In this document: positions 30,130 to 41,106 of the stretch, piece after piece
Numbering within the stretch: position 1 is the first letter of the stretch
How the letters are laid out: every line of letters starts with the position of its first letter
NCBI GenBank assembly: GCA_034336665.1
Contig: JAPFBE010000032.1
Location: 3,596,001 to 3,660,000, forward strand
Length of the DNA: 64,000 bases
Reading direction: 5' to 3'
Origin: Luscinia megarhynchos
Taxonomy: Eukaryota; Chordata; Aves; Passeriformes; Turdidae
Position numbers and translations under genes: made by a program
The notes under the pieces: model-generated
Databases searched by the model: none
What the model was told of the DNA's origin: nothing
Seen by the model: only the letters and a program-made list of their open reading frames with translations

Positions 30130-30690
30130 TGAGACACAGTCCAGGTGCTATGGCCTCTTACAGGGCCACTCCAGAGGCTGCAGGGCAGGACCTTGATGCA
30201 TTAGAATTAATTAGGATAAATCAGAAGCAAAAGAGAGTTATCAATACTGGAATAGGAATTCAGATTCCTCTAGGACACTGGTTTGATAACTGCTTGCTGG
30301 AGCTTGGCCCTGAAAAGTGCTCATGTCATGGCATTATCAAGGAGAAATTAAAGTAATTCTGTTAAACAATAGAGAACAAGACTTGATTATTCAACTCCAT
30401 GACAGGGTAGCACAATTACTGATATTGCCAGTTTTAAAAACAATTGAGAAAAAAGGAGATCCACCTCAAGTCACTACTGTTCATGGAGATAAAGGGTTCA
30501 GATCCACCAGTGCTAATAATGGAGCCAAATGGCCCTACTAAACTAGCTGAAGTAATAGTTATGGGGAAAGGCAATACTGTCTTAATCCTGAAACCTGGGC
30601 AAGAAAGAGTGGAATCTGTCCCTGCCATCAAGTGTTATATGCGAGAGTTACTAGATGTTATAGAATATTGTTTTACAGATCCAGTGTGAC
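30130..30690 (+). pseudogene. dUTPase/protease-region remnant of ERV-G
   Basis: Reads as a retroviral dUTPase with frameshifts: motif 1 [14 protein letters not shown] (about 30168-30210), [14 protein letters not shown] (about 30241-30282), motif 3 [12 protein letters not shown] (about 30338-30373), motif 4 LHDRVAQLLILP (about 30393-30430) and motif 5 HGDKGFRST (about 30481-30510). An active enzyme would hydrolyse dUTP. Breaks near 30350 and 30540 prevent that. Confidence 0.75.
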
Positions 30691-30789
30691 TAAATCTACC
30701 TGTTTACCACAATGGTCCATTTGGAAAATGCTCTTTTTGACGTGGCTTGATGTGAAGACTGATGTGCACACTGAGTGACAGACACCAGC

Positions 30790-30990
30790 ACACAAATTTC
30801 AACCAGGAGACTAGATGTACCTCAAGGACTGAAACCTGTCACCTCCTCAACTGAAGTGGAAAGGACCTTACCATGTACTGTTAATCACATACACTGTGGT
30901 AAAGCTGGACAGCAAAGGACCTTGGGTGCATTATTCTAGAATTAAAAATGCGTCAGTTCCGTGGACAAGGGAATTACTGTCCCCAACCTG
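30790..30990 (+). pseudogene. Integrase C-terminal (GPY/F) remnant of ERV-G
   Basis: With stops, the segment encodes FQPGD at about 30798 and LKWKGPYHVLLITYTVVKLD (about 30850-30910) followed by WVHYSRIKNA. This is the GPY/F module typical of gamma/epsilon-type integrases. The integrase core is missing; it jumps here from the dUTPase region by deletion. Confidence 0.75.
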
Positions 30991-31009
30991 AAAAAATTGA
31001 GGAAAAGGA

Positions 31010-31324
31010 ATGAATAACCTTGTCACTAAAGTATTACTTATATCTGTAAGTTCTATCTTGATAGTCAACCAGAATTTTTTTCCCCAGACACCTCTAGAGT
31101 TTCACCAAGGGTTCAGTCATGAAAATTTTTATGAAAATTTAAAGATAAAAATAGCCAAAATACTAATTGTAACTAATTGCTGGATATGTTTTCAAATAAT
31201 ATTGGGAGGAATGGTGTTGGATCCTAGAAATCCGGAATTTTTGAGCTTTCTGTGCTTTCTGGCACTGACCCCCTGGAAAACATTGCTTTTGATCAGAGGC
31301 CTTGGAGAAGGCTTCCAAATTTAA
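31010..31324 (+). pseudogene. env: env N-terminal remnant of ERV-G
   Basis: A 104-codon frame begins 15-20 bases after the integrase end with a hydrophobic leader (VTKVLLISVSSILIV), as an Env signal peptide would. It contains CWICFQI near residue 58 and then drifts. It is cut by the LTR-like segment at 31325. A further env-like piece with N-glycosylation sequons (KNCTV, INFTG) follows at 31760-32087. Confidence 0.5.
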
Positions 31325-31745
31325 GTGATGGAGTTAAAGTCACAGGTGTGTAGTTAAATAGAAGTGTGTGATTTCACATGGTTAATGGTTTTAAATTTGA
31401 GGTTTTTATAATATGGAGATAGGTATGGGACAAGATGGAGGATTTTGGGTGTTGTCTCCTTTCGGTGTTCTTCCTTCTTCATGATTTAAGGTAGTAGTTT
31501 CTGGTTGGACAGTTAATGCTGCACTGCGGGTCACAGGAGTTTGGTTATTGGGTTAAAAGTATAAATAATATAGGTGTTAATTCTCTATTGGACTGTTTAG
31601 CTTTAAGAGACCTTGTAGCTAGCTAGGTTAGACTCCATTTTGCTTGATTTTAGCTGGTAGCTAGAAGTGTTGCTAAACTCTCTGTACTTTAGATAAGATT
31701 TAATAAACAATCAAGCCCGAACACTAGAAAAATCGTCTCCTTCGT
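31325..31745 (+). repeat. Probable solo LTR in ERV-G env
   Basis: AAAGTATAAATAAT (about 31556) and TTTAATAAACAATC (about 31699) are spaced as TATA and poly(A) signal, and env-like fragments lie on both sides. Ends are approximate and no duplication was confirmed. Confidence 0.5.
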
Positions 31746-31759
31746 GTTTTTTAATCCTG

Positions 31760-32087
31760 GCTCTGAGTGAAGGCAGAAGAAACTTCAGACAAGCCACTAA
31801 TTAATTGGTGCAAATACCACTGTGTCAGAATGGGATTGCATTGGAGGGCCCACCCTATGGGGTGGCCAGAACTCTGCCAATGGGCTATGACTTGTAATGG
31901 AGTCAGTGACGGGATAGTTAAAAACTGTACGGTGGAACAAAGGAATACAATTATCAATTTTACAGGATTCAATAAGATTTCCCTTCAGGAAAAACATAAC
32001 CCTATTATAGTTCTGTTAAGTGCTATTAGGATCAATTCAGTAATGTTAATTTTAAGTTCTCTCATGTGTACTTTCTCTTACATCTAA
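31760..32087 (+). pseudogene. env: env surface-region fragment of ERV-G
   Basis: A 106-codon frame with tryptophans and cysteines (INWCKYHCVRMGLHW, WPELCQWAMTCNG) and two N-glycosylation sequons, as expected for a retroviral surface glycoprotein. It is an isolated fragment with no intact env around it. Confidence 0.4.
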
Positions 32088-32347
32088 GTAACGTGAAGTT
32101 TCAGTGAAATTAGTTTTAAGTTTGTTAAAATATATTTGTTTAAATTAAGAGAGACAATTCTTTTATTATAAGAAATTAATATTGTGAAGTTTACAGTGTA
32201 GTTAAAGGTAAGCCAATGAGACAAGTAGAAAATGGATTTTCAGGAGACGCTGTAGCCAAGCATAAATTGTGTTATCATGTTAAATTGGCTAAAGATATCC
32301 ATACATTTGTTTTTGGCTGATTAGCAGACCAAGTAAAAGCAACAAAA

Positions 32348-33000
32348 TGTCTTGGGGTGACTTTTTGATGCTTGTATATCCCCAATCGTCTGTTCTTTTG
32401 GTGTTAAATATCGAATTCTGCAGCTTTAAAACTGGTTCCAAAAGTGAAAAAGGAGAGAAAAGGGGCAGAGTTTGTTATCAAAAACTGCACTTGCTCCCCC
32501 GCATCCTTTACACAAGCTATGTTGTCTGCAGTGGACAGCAGGAGAGAGCTCTGCTTTGCTTTTGGTTAGTTTTTCTGGCTAGCTGAGGCAAAGAAGTTCC
32601 CTAGACTGTAGTTTTTTTTCCTTTTTCTTAAAATTGTTCAAACCTGCTCTGGACTGAAAACTTAAAAGAGCACCGGGAAGTCAAACTTGTGGCCCACCAG
32701 GCCTGGCCTGGGCCTCTGCATTTCCCAGTGCTAAATAAACTAAGAATAAACTGAGTGAGCCGGACTGCAACTCACAAAAAAAACCTCTTCTAAATTGGTC
32801 ATCTCTTCGGAACAAGGAAAAGTTTTGCTGTTTAGTACTGTTCATTTTTGTGCTGGCAAGTGCTTTGCCTGTTAAATAAACAGGGTTTTTTTCCACTTCT
32901 CTCCGAAAAAATATTTTCCCCAAACCAGTTGGGAGAAAAACTACTTGAATCTGTTTCCTAAAGAAACCCCATTCAAAATTTTCCCCCCAAATTTGCCTGT
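32348..33000 (+). repeat. Degenerate ERVL-type solo LTR
   Basis: Starts TGTCTTGGGGTGAC and has phrases typical of avian ERVL LTRs (GGTGTTAAATATCGAATT, AACTGGTTCCAAAAGTGA). It ends in a U5 with TTAAATAAACAGGG (about 32872) and TTTTCCCCCCAAATTTG, like the U5 of LTR-D (TTTCCCCAAATTTGTCC). The 3' end is worn, so the boundary is approximate. Confidence 0.65.
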
Positions 33001-33056
33001 AGTAATGTATCTGAATAGTCTAGGCCATAAGCTGCATTGGGTGCACCAGCCAAACT

Positions 33057-33145
33057 ATATTTAGCTGTTTTTCTACATATTTTGCTGTTTTTCTACATGC
33101 CTAGCTGTTTTTCTACATACCTACTTGTTTTTCTGCATATTTCTT
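33057..33145. repeat. Short minisatellite, about 22-bp unit
   Basis: Four copies of a unit based on CTGTTTTTCTACATA(T/C) with short spacers (TTTTG, GCCTAG, CCTACTT). Slightly diverged. Confidence 0.85.
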
Positions 33146-33229
33146 AGTTTAGACCAATGTTTATAACAGGTGCACTGGACAAGCCATTTTTAGGTGCTTT
33201 TCTGTAGCTTATCTAACTTGTTTGGACTC

Positions 33230-33520
33230 TTCAAGGCTACTAAAAAATAAATTGTGCTAAATCGGGAGAGGAGAGACTGAAAAACAGCATACCAAGATTA
33301 GAAGACCTAAGATAAAGGTGGGCCGTGAAGTTCTGAACATTGACCAATCATTGCACCTAGAGGTCTCATGCAGGGTGCGTGGACAGCATAGAGGCACCAA
33401 TCAAGAAATGAATGATCGCGTGGACAGTGGTCTTAGAATGTATGACTAGGGCTAAAAGTAAACAATAAATTGGCTTCTGCATAATCATATTGATTTGCTG
33501 TCCAGAAGTCCTTGTCTCCT
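33230..33520 (+). repeat. Possible solo LTR (ERVK-like)
   Basis: AAACAATAAATTGGCTTCTG (about 33459-33478) followed by CTTGTCTCCTGCA (33510-33522) resembles R-U5 of ERVK LTRs. CCAAT-like boxes lie upstream (about 33345, 33397). No TSD was found. Confidence 0.4.
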
Positions 33521-33522
33521 GC

Positions 33523-34312
33523 ATTTGCCCTAAACCAAAACACAGGAGGAAGAACTAATACTAAAAAAGCCTTTGCTAGTGGAAGCCGAATATTACTTTG
33601 AGACAATAGCAAGACACTGCTTGCTGGATAAATTTTGATGATCGGATAAACCATATCGATGCCCACACACCAGCTGTTTAATTTGAATATTATTCTGACT
33701 GCTCCTTGAAGGATCACAATGCCTACAATCAGCTCTTCCTTTGTGAGATGCACATTACCAAAGTAATATGTGCAAATCCAGCACAGGTACCCACAACTTT
33801 GACACTCACATTGAGTCTGTGCTTGATGATCCCCTGTGTGACAGATCAAGCAAGGAAAGGAAGTTAACAGACCTGCAACCATCTTTGGCCATATGATCGA
33901 GTAGTTCTCTGAGAACGAAAGATTTATCTTTTGCTCCTTTTCTGTGTTTTGATTGGCTGGCTGTTCAGTGGGATGTCTGAAGTTCTTGGCTGGAGCTTAA
34001 CAGGGACCAGTGTCTGTGGAGGTGCAGGTATGATCCCTTCGACATATCGTGGGGGGAGGTGAGCCTCTGGTTTTTCTACTTTCTGGGTCTTTTGCGGGGA
34101 CTTGTGCTTTTTTCCCCTGTGTCTAATGATGTGGGTTTTTTTTCTTCTTTTGGAAGCACAAGAGTGTTTTATTGTGGGGAGTGGGGGACACCAGTGATAT
34201 GGGAGATTTCCCATAGGATGAAAGAGGAGGAAGGTCATTGAGAAGTGTACAAACTTTAACATATCTTTGTGTAGCTATCTGTATGACGTACCAGTTTAGG
34301 AAACTTTCCTAA
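33523..34312. other. No convincing gene; two modest minus-strand frames
   Basis: A cysteine-rich 149-codon minus frame (33882-33433) and a basic 112-codon minus frame (34262-33924, with KRRKKTHIIRHRGKKHK) are open but match no family I recognise. They may be chance. The region borders the solo LTR-H. Confidence 0.35.
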
Positions 34313-34898
34313 CTGCTTGTGGTGGGTTTAGTGTTGGCCAAATTGCCAGTGCACCCACTAGAATTATTCACTCATTTTGTGCTGTGAGATAGGATTAGGA
34401 GGAGGAGCAAAGCAGGCTCAAACTTTGAAGGGTATAAAGAAAACTTTATTAATATAAGCTAAAAGGAAAAAAAAAAAGAGAATCAGAATATAAAACTTCC
34501 AGAACACTTCTCCATCCCCCTCACCCTCTTTCTTTCACACTGACAATGTACAGAAACAAAACAGTCAGTTTACCATCTCTAAACCAGTCTTTAATCTATT
34601 TAGAGAGAGGAGTCTCTCCTTCTCAGTCTATAGAGACTTCTCCACAAAAAAGCAGTTCGCTTGTGGCCTCAGTGTCACAGTGAATCAACTGCCCAGAAGA
34701 ATGGAAATCTGATCACTGTGTCCAAATCTCTCCTTTTTTTCAGCCTTCCCAGAGCTGAATTTATGGGCCATGTCAACTTATGAGGCACTCTTTAAGGATT
34801 TACGCAGTCCAAAAGCAGAGAATCTTTTAATATATCTCTGAGATCATCTTCACCTCTGGAAACAGATTTGTTTCTTCTTCCTTGGGGAAAAAGGGCAT

Positions 34899-35614
34899 TG
34901 TTGGGGGTTGAGTGTTTTTGTATTACTGTGTCAATTTGGAGAATTTTTCCCATTGTCATGCCGGGGGAGCTGGCTGGGCTGCACCCAGGACTTTTGATGG
35001 CTCTGGACGGGGGGTGTAGGTGGGAGCTGGGCTGGCGGAGGGGCTCTCGTGTTTCCGGACGGGGGACTCGTGTTTCCGGAGGGACTCGTGTTTCCGGCGA
35101 GCTGGGAGGAGGACGCCCCGTCTGCAGCCACGCGGCCAGACCCTCTGCGATCACCTGCCCTGCATCCGCCCCGCTGCAGCTCCTGCCTGTGCGGACACAG
35201 CTGATCACCCGGACACAGGCGGTGAGCGAGGAGCTGCCGCTCCAGCCGCTCTACCCGAGACCGGCGTGGCCGCTGCCGCCCCTCCCGCCTGCGCTCCCGC
35301 CTCTCTGCAGCAGCTGGGTTTTGTCTGTCTGCAGCAGCGGGACCGAGGGCAGAGAGAGTGTGCCCACAGCTAAAGAAAGGACTGGGACCGAGTTATAATT
35401 TCTGTGTTGTTGGTAGTTTTAATAACTGCTGTTGTTTCTGTTTGTAAGGTTAGATATATTAGTAAAGGAGCTGTTATTCCTACCCCCTTATCTTTGCCTC
35501 AGGGTCTTGAATTCGAACATTTATAATATCTGGGGGGGGAACTGGATTAAGGTCTCCACTTCAAAGGAAAACTTCTGCCTTTATTGGCAGATACCTGTCC
35601 TTCAAACCAGGACA
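34899..35614 (+). promoter_or_regulatory. ERV-C 5' LTR (family LTR-B')
   Basis: TGTTGGGGGTTG...CCAGGACA. The middle is GC-rich (35020-35370) with a three-fold CTCGTGTTTCCGG repeat at about 35045-35098. Its last 160 bp (TTATTCCTACCCC..., CTTCTGCCTTTATTGGCAG, CTTCAAACCAGGACA) are shared with LTR-B at 59529-59672. The promoter TATA and AATAAA are not obvious, suggesting non-canonical signals. Confidence 0.88.
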
Positions 35615-35619
35615 GATTC

Positions 35620-35640
35620 TGGCGCCCAACTTGGGGCTCG
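35620..35640 (+). promoter_or_regulatory. Primer-binding site, tRNA-Lys (ERV-C)
   Basis: TGGCGCCCAACTTGGGGCTCG matches the complement of the tRNA-Lys(CTT) 3' end with a single mismatch (T for G in the middle). It lies five bases inside the 5' LTR. Confidence 0.9.
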
Positions 35641-35693
35641 AGTGAACTGAGAGGAGAGTTAAGGCAGGAGTAACAGCTCTCTTAAGTGGTAAC

Positions 35694-37889
35694 ATGCTGT
35701 CGGGTTTAATCTGGTTTGGGCTCCATGTGGCCACAGATATCTCTGTCCCATTTGCAAGCCCTTATTTGAATACGGGCCCTCTCACCAAAGCTACTGTAGC
35801 TATTATCCGATTAATTTGGTGGATTGATTATGTCAGGAATTCATGGGTTTTTAATTTTTTCTGGGAAGTGGCCACATGGATCCAGAGCTATCGTACTCTA
35901 GCTGCGTGTTTCTGGGGTTATTTCAATAATGGTACTTACTGTGAGGTAATGAATGCAAGGGAAATTTTCTCCCAACCCATCACCCAGTTTTTTGAGGCTA
36001 CCCCACCAGTTTTCAAGGATTTCAGATCTGCTTTAAATGCTAATGACATCACACAGTGGCTGGTGTTGCTGATATGCCTGATCTGCTTAGCATTCAGAGA
36101 CAGGGGAATATTGGCTTGGATAACAACTCTGATACCTGCCCCAGGGACTAGGGATGTTGCCCCAGAGCCTACCCCTGCCCCAGGGACTAGGGATGTTGCC
36201 CCAGAGCCTGATGCTGCCCCAGGGACTAGGGATGCTGCCCCAGAACCTGCCCCAGGGACTAGGGATGTTGCCCCAGAGCCTACCCCTGCCCCAGGGACTA
36301 GGGATGTTGCCCAGAGCCTGACCCTGCCCCAGGGACTAGGGATGTTGCCCAAGAGCCTGATGCTGCCCCAGGGACTAGGGACGTTGCCCTAGAACCTGCC
36401 CCAGGGACTAGGGACGTTGCCGCACAACCTGCCCCAGGGACTAGGGATGTTGCCCCAGAGCCTACCCCTGCCCCAGGGACTAGGGATGCTACCCCAGAGC
36501 CTGGTGCTGCCCCACAGCCCACCGCAGAAATGAACCACCCAAAGTGGGTGGGGGCTCTAGTGAAGGATATAGGCCAAATGTTGAAGGAGCAAAGCCAGAT
36601 GTTTAAGGAGCACAGCCAGATGTTGAAGGAGCACTTTTCCCCAGCTGGTGAGAAACCCTCCCCCCGCCCTAAAGAGGGAGAGTCAGATGGTGCTGCAGTG
36701 GAACCTGTAGATGTTGTATCTGTCCAGGTTCCAGCTGAATCACAGGGGCAGCCACAGCCAGCAGCAGTTGCCCCTGTGGAAACTAGGAAATCTAAGATTA
36801 AAACGAGGCACCTAGATAATGGGGATCAGCCAGGAGGGTCCTCACAGCCAGCAAGGGAGCCAGAGGTTGAGATCATCACCGAGTCCCTCTCATACGATAG
36901 TCTCCGTAACCTGCGTAAAGACATTGTACGGCGGGGCCGTGAGCCTTTTACAACTTGGTTACTGCGGGTCTGGGACCTCACGGGAACAACTGTGCAACTG
37001 GATGGAACTGAGGCCAGGAATTTGGGATCCTTGGCCCAGGACTCAGGTGTGGACCAGATATTTGTAAGGGAGCAAGGCCTCCTTTCCCTCTGGGAACGGC
37101 TTTTAATGAGTGTGAGAGAGAAGTTTGTCCACAAAGAGAGAATGCAGGAGCACTACCGTAGAATGCGCTGGAAGACCCCTGAGGAAGGGATCCAGCAGCT
37201 GAGAGAAGTGGCAGTATTAGAGGTACTCTTTGGGAGGGATGGACAGCATGACAATGACCCTGACAAGGTCAGGTGCACAGGGCAGATGCTGTGGAATTTG
37301 GCAACCCTGGGGCCATCTCAATATACCACCTTCATTGCAATGATTAATGCTGATAGCCACCAAGAGACAGTGGGTTCTGTTGCCAACAAACTCAGAAATT
37401 TTGAGAGTATGATGAATGGCCCAATGCAGGCCAATGTCTCTGCCGTGGCCAGGGACCTCCAAGAGGTCCAAGATAGGATGGAGGGGATGAGGGAGGAGAT
37501 AAGGGAGGAGATGAGGGAGGAGATAAGAGAGGAGATAAGGAAGATCAGTGCAGCACCAGTGCGAGTCACAGGCCCCAGATCTAGAACCCAACGCCCCCAG
37601 CTAGGGAGAGAGGGTACGAGCTGACCTGTGGTTCTTCCTGCGAGACTATGGGGAAGACATGGGCAAATGGGATGGGAAACCCACTTCTGTCCTGGCAGCA
37701 CGGGTCGTCAGCTCAGGGAGAAATGCTAACCCGGGGAACCGTGCTAAAATGAAGGTAGCCTCAACCTCCCATGGTAAAGGTGCAGGGTATTACAGAAGGG
37801 AGGATGATCTGTCAGATCCCCTGGAAGGAACCTCCACTATGTATGCCCAGGAAGAAAAAATAACCAGGGCTAGAGGGCCCTGCCTCTAG
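35694..37889 (+). pseudogene. gag: gag of ERV-C: hydrophobic N-terminus, repeat linker, capsid
   Basis: An ATG at 35694 opens a frame whose first 145 codons are strikingly hydrophobic and aromatic (ATVAIIRLIWWI; QWLVLLICLICLAF), suggesting two or three membrane segments. Then comes a linker of tandem PAPGTRDVAPEP-type repeats (36131-36520). A one-base gap near 36309 moves the open frame. It continues from about 36400 through heptads MLKEQSQMFKEHSQ to a capsid-like domain (SLRNLRKDIVRRGREPFTTW, about 36900-36960) and a Glu/Arg coiled coil (REEIREEMREEIREEIRK). A second frame change near 37612 precedes a tail ending at 37889. No CCHC knuckle is present. It would coat the particle; it is broken as sequenced. 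Confidence 0.8.
36131..36520 (+). repeat. Minisatellite inside ERV-C gag, units of about 24-36 bp
   Basis: About eleven copies of CCCCAGGGACTAGGGATGTTGC with spacers CCAGAGCCTACCCCTG or CCAGAACCTG. Read in gag frame they give (P/A)APGTRDVAPEP. Copy-number change in such a block would alter the linker between the hydrophobic N-terminus and the capsid. One copy lacks a C (about 36309) and breaks the frame. Confidence 0.92.
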
Positions 37890-37924
37890 CCAGGGAGAGC
37901 ATGGGATGACAGGATCTATTGGAT

Positions 37925-40900
37925 AGTGTGGGTGCGATGGCCTGGCACATCAAAACCACAGAAACATAGAGTGTTAGTTGATACTGGTTCACAATGCACC
38001 CTGATACCATCAGAACATGTGGGAAGGTACCTGTTTCCATTGTTGGGGTGACGGGGGATCACAGGAATACACTTTGCTGGAAGCTGAGATTAGCCTGACA
38101 GGGAAGGGGTGGCAGAAACATCCTATTGTAACTGGCCCAGGGGCACCCGGCGCATTCTAGGCATAGACTTCCTCAGGAGCGGCTACTACAAAAGACCAAA
38201 GGGGTTCAGGTGGGCTTTTGGAATAGCTGCTGTAGCAGCAGAGAGCATTAAGCAGTTGAACACCTTGCCTGGACTATCAGAAAACCCATCTGCAGTGGGA
38301 CTCCTAAAAGTGACAGATCAACAGGTGCCAATTGCCACCATGACGGTGCACGCCCGGCAGTACGGACAAATCGAGATGCTGTGATCCCCATCCACAAGAT
38401 GATCCGAGAGCTGGAGAGCCAAGGGGTGGTCAGCAAAGCCCACTCACCCTTCAACAGCCCCATCTGGCCTGTGCGCCAAATCTGATGGAGAATGGAGACT
38501 GACTGTGGACTATCGTGCATTGAATGAAGTGACTCCACGCTGGCTGCCGTGCGGACATGCTGGAGCTCCAGTACGAGCTGGAGTCCAAGGCAGCAAGGTG
38601 GTATGCCACCATTGACATTGCCAATGCGTTTTCTCCATTCCTCTGGCAGCAGAGTGCAGGCCTCAGTTTGCTTTCACCTGGAGGGGTGTGCAGTACACCT
38701 GGAACCGACTGCCCCAGGGGTGGAAACATAGTCCCACCATCTGTCATGGGGTTGATCCAGGCTGCACTGGAAAGGGCGAGGCTCAGAACATGTGCAGTAC
38801 ATCGATGACATCATTGTGTGGGGAACACGGCAGTAGAGGTATTTGAGAAGGAGAAGATCATCCAGATTTTGCTGGGAGCCGGTTTAGCCATTAAAAGAGC
38901 AAAGTCAAAGGACCTGCCGAGAGATCCAGTTCCTGGGGTGAAGTGGCAAGATGGACGGCGCCAGGTCCCCACTGAGGTCATCAATAAGATCACTGCAATG
39001 TCTCCACCAACAAGCAAGAAGGAAACACAAGCTTTCTAGGTGCCATAGGCTTTTGGAGAATGCACATCCCTGAGTACAGCCAGATTGTGAGCCCTCTCTA
39101 CCTGGTCACCCACTTAAGAAGAACGATTTCCACTGGGGCCTGAACAGCAGCAAGCCTTCGCCCAGATCAAACGGGAGATCGCTCATGCGGTAGCCCTTGG
39201 CCCAGTCAGGACAGGACCAGAGGTAAAGAATGTGCTCTACTCTGCAGCTGGGAACCATGGTCTGTCCTGGAGCCTTTGGCGAAGGTGCCTGGAGAACCCG
39301 TGGCCGACCCTCGGATTCTGGGCAGGAGTTACAAGGGTCTGAAGCCAATTACACTCCACAGAGAAGAAATCCTGGCTGCCTATGAAGGAGTTCAAGCTGC
39401 CTCAGAGGTGATTGTCATGGAAACACAGCTTCTCCTGGCACCCCGACTGCCAGTGCTGGGGTGGATGTTCAAGGAAAGGTTCCCTCTACCCACCGCGCCA
39501 CCGGCGCCACATGGAGCAAGTGGATTGCCCTCATCACGCAGCGCCCGTATTGGCAACCCGAATCGCCCTGGGATTCTGGAGATAATTACAAACTGGCCGA
39601 AGGTGAAGATTTTGGTCTTGCTGATGAAGAGCAGCAGAAGCAAGTGGCCGGGCTGAAGAAGCCCACTGTACAACCAACTGCCAGCCGATGAAAATGCTAC
39701 GCCCTTTTCACGGCGGCTCCTGCCGCATCGTGGGGATGAACCCGGGAAGTGGAAAGCAGCCGTATGGAGCCCCACGACAGGTTGCACAAGCTACCGAAGG
39801 AGAAGGTGGATCAAGTCAACTTGCTGAGCTCAAAGCTGTTCAGCTGGCCTTGGACATTGCTGAAGAGAAATGGCCAAAGCTCTACCTTTACACTGATTCT
39901 GGATGGTAGCCAATGCTCTGTGGGGGTGGCTGGAGAGGTGGAAAAAGGCTGACTGGCAACGTGGGGAAAACCAATCTGGGCTGCTGATGGTGGAAAGACA
40001 TTGCCACTCGGGTGAAAACTACCCGTGAAAGTCCGTCATGTGGATGCTCATGTTCCCAAGAGTCGGGGCTAATGAAGAACACCGGCACAACGAGCAGGTA
40101 GATCAGGCTGCACAGATAGAGGTCTCAAAGATAGACTTAGATTGGGAACACAAGGCAGAATTGTTCCTGGCTCGATGGGCCCACGATGCCTCAGGTCATC
40201 AGGGCAGAGATGCCACCTATAAATGGGCACGAGACCACGGGGTGGATTTAACCATGGACAGTATTTCTCAGGTTATCCATGACTGTGAGACGTGCGCTGC
40301 CATCAAGCAGGCCAAGCGGGTGAAGCCCCTCTGGTATGGTGGACGTTGGTCCAAGTACAAGTATGGAGAGGCCTGGCAGATTGATTACATCACACTGCCT
40401 CAGACCCGCCAGGGCAAGCGCTACGTGCTGACCATGGTGGAAGCCACCACCGGATGGTTGGAGACCTACCCTGTGCCTCACGCCACTGCTCGAAACACCA
40501 TCCTGGGCCTTGAGAAACAAGTCCTCTGGGCATGGCACCCCTGAGAGAATTGAGTCAGACAACGGGACTCATTTCAGAAACAGCCTTATAAGCACCTGGG
40601 CTGAGAACATGGCATTGGTGGGTGTATCATATTCCTACCATGCACCAGCGGCTGGGAAAGTCGAGCGGTGCAATGGCCTGCTTAAAACCACCTTAAAGGC
40701 ACTTGGTGGGGGACTTTCAAGAACTGGGAGATCAATCTACCAAAGGCCACATGGTTAGTGAATACCGAGGTTCCACTAACCGAGCAGGCCAGCAATCTGA
40801 GCCCTTGGGAACACCAGATGGAGATAAGGTCCCAGTGGTACACCTGAGAGGCATGTTAGGAAAAACTGTTTGGGTGAACTCTGCCTCCAGCAAAGACAAT

Positions 40901-41018
40901 CCTGTTCATGGGGTGGTTTTAGCTCAAGGACCAGGTTGCACTTGGTGGGTGATGCAAAGGATGGAGAGACCGATGCATACCCCAAGGAGACCTTGTTCTA
41001 GGGTGAACTGTCTATGAT
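37925..41018 (+). pseudogene. pol: pro-pol of ERV-C, many frame breaks
   Basis: The protein can be followed in pieces: aspartic protease VLVDTGSQCTLIPS (about 37975-38015) and ILGIDFLRSGYY (about 38155-38190); RT with DIANAF (about 38617) and YIDDIIVWG (about 38798-38822); RNase H ELKAVQLALD (about 39828-39858); an integrase zinc finger HDASGHQG...CETCAA (about 40182-40305); DYITLPQ (about 40383), ESDNGTHF (about 40552) and KVERCNG (about 40658), giving the D,D,E triad; and a C-terminal module ending at 41018. At least a dozen one-base gaps relative to ERV-D break it. The integrase stretch 40038-40544 is open. Confidence 0.9.
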
Positions 41019-41088
41019 ACTATTCCTGTAACTGCATGTATGTATATGATTTATAAGTTTTAATTTTCTGTAGCATGTTGGCATGGGA

Positions 41089-41106
41089 AAAATTCAGGGT
41101 GGATAA
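41089..41106 (+). promoter_or_regulatory. Polypurine tract of ERV-C
   Basis: Purine-rich AATTCAGGGTGGATAA ends exactly at the TG of the 3' LTR. It resembles the GGATAAGGGGTGGAA tract of ERV-D. Confidence 0.75.

Noticed and set aside
33433..34262. Two minus-strand frames of 149 and 112 codons
   Set aside because: No motif, start context or homology that I can name, and one overlaps an LTR-like segment; not called as genes.
35936..36522. Minus-strand Gly/Ala/Ser repeat frames opposite ERV-C gag
   Set aside because: Produced by the minisatellite read on the wrong strand; the plus-strand frame joins a real Gag.
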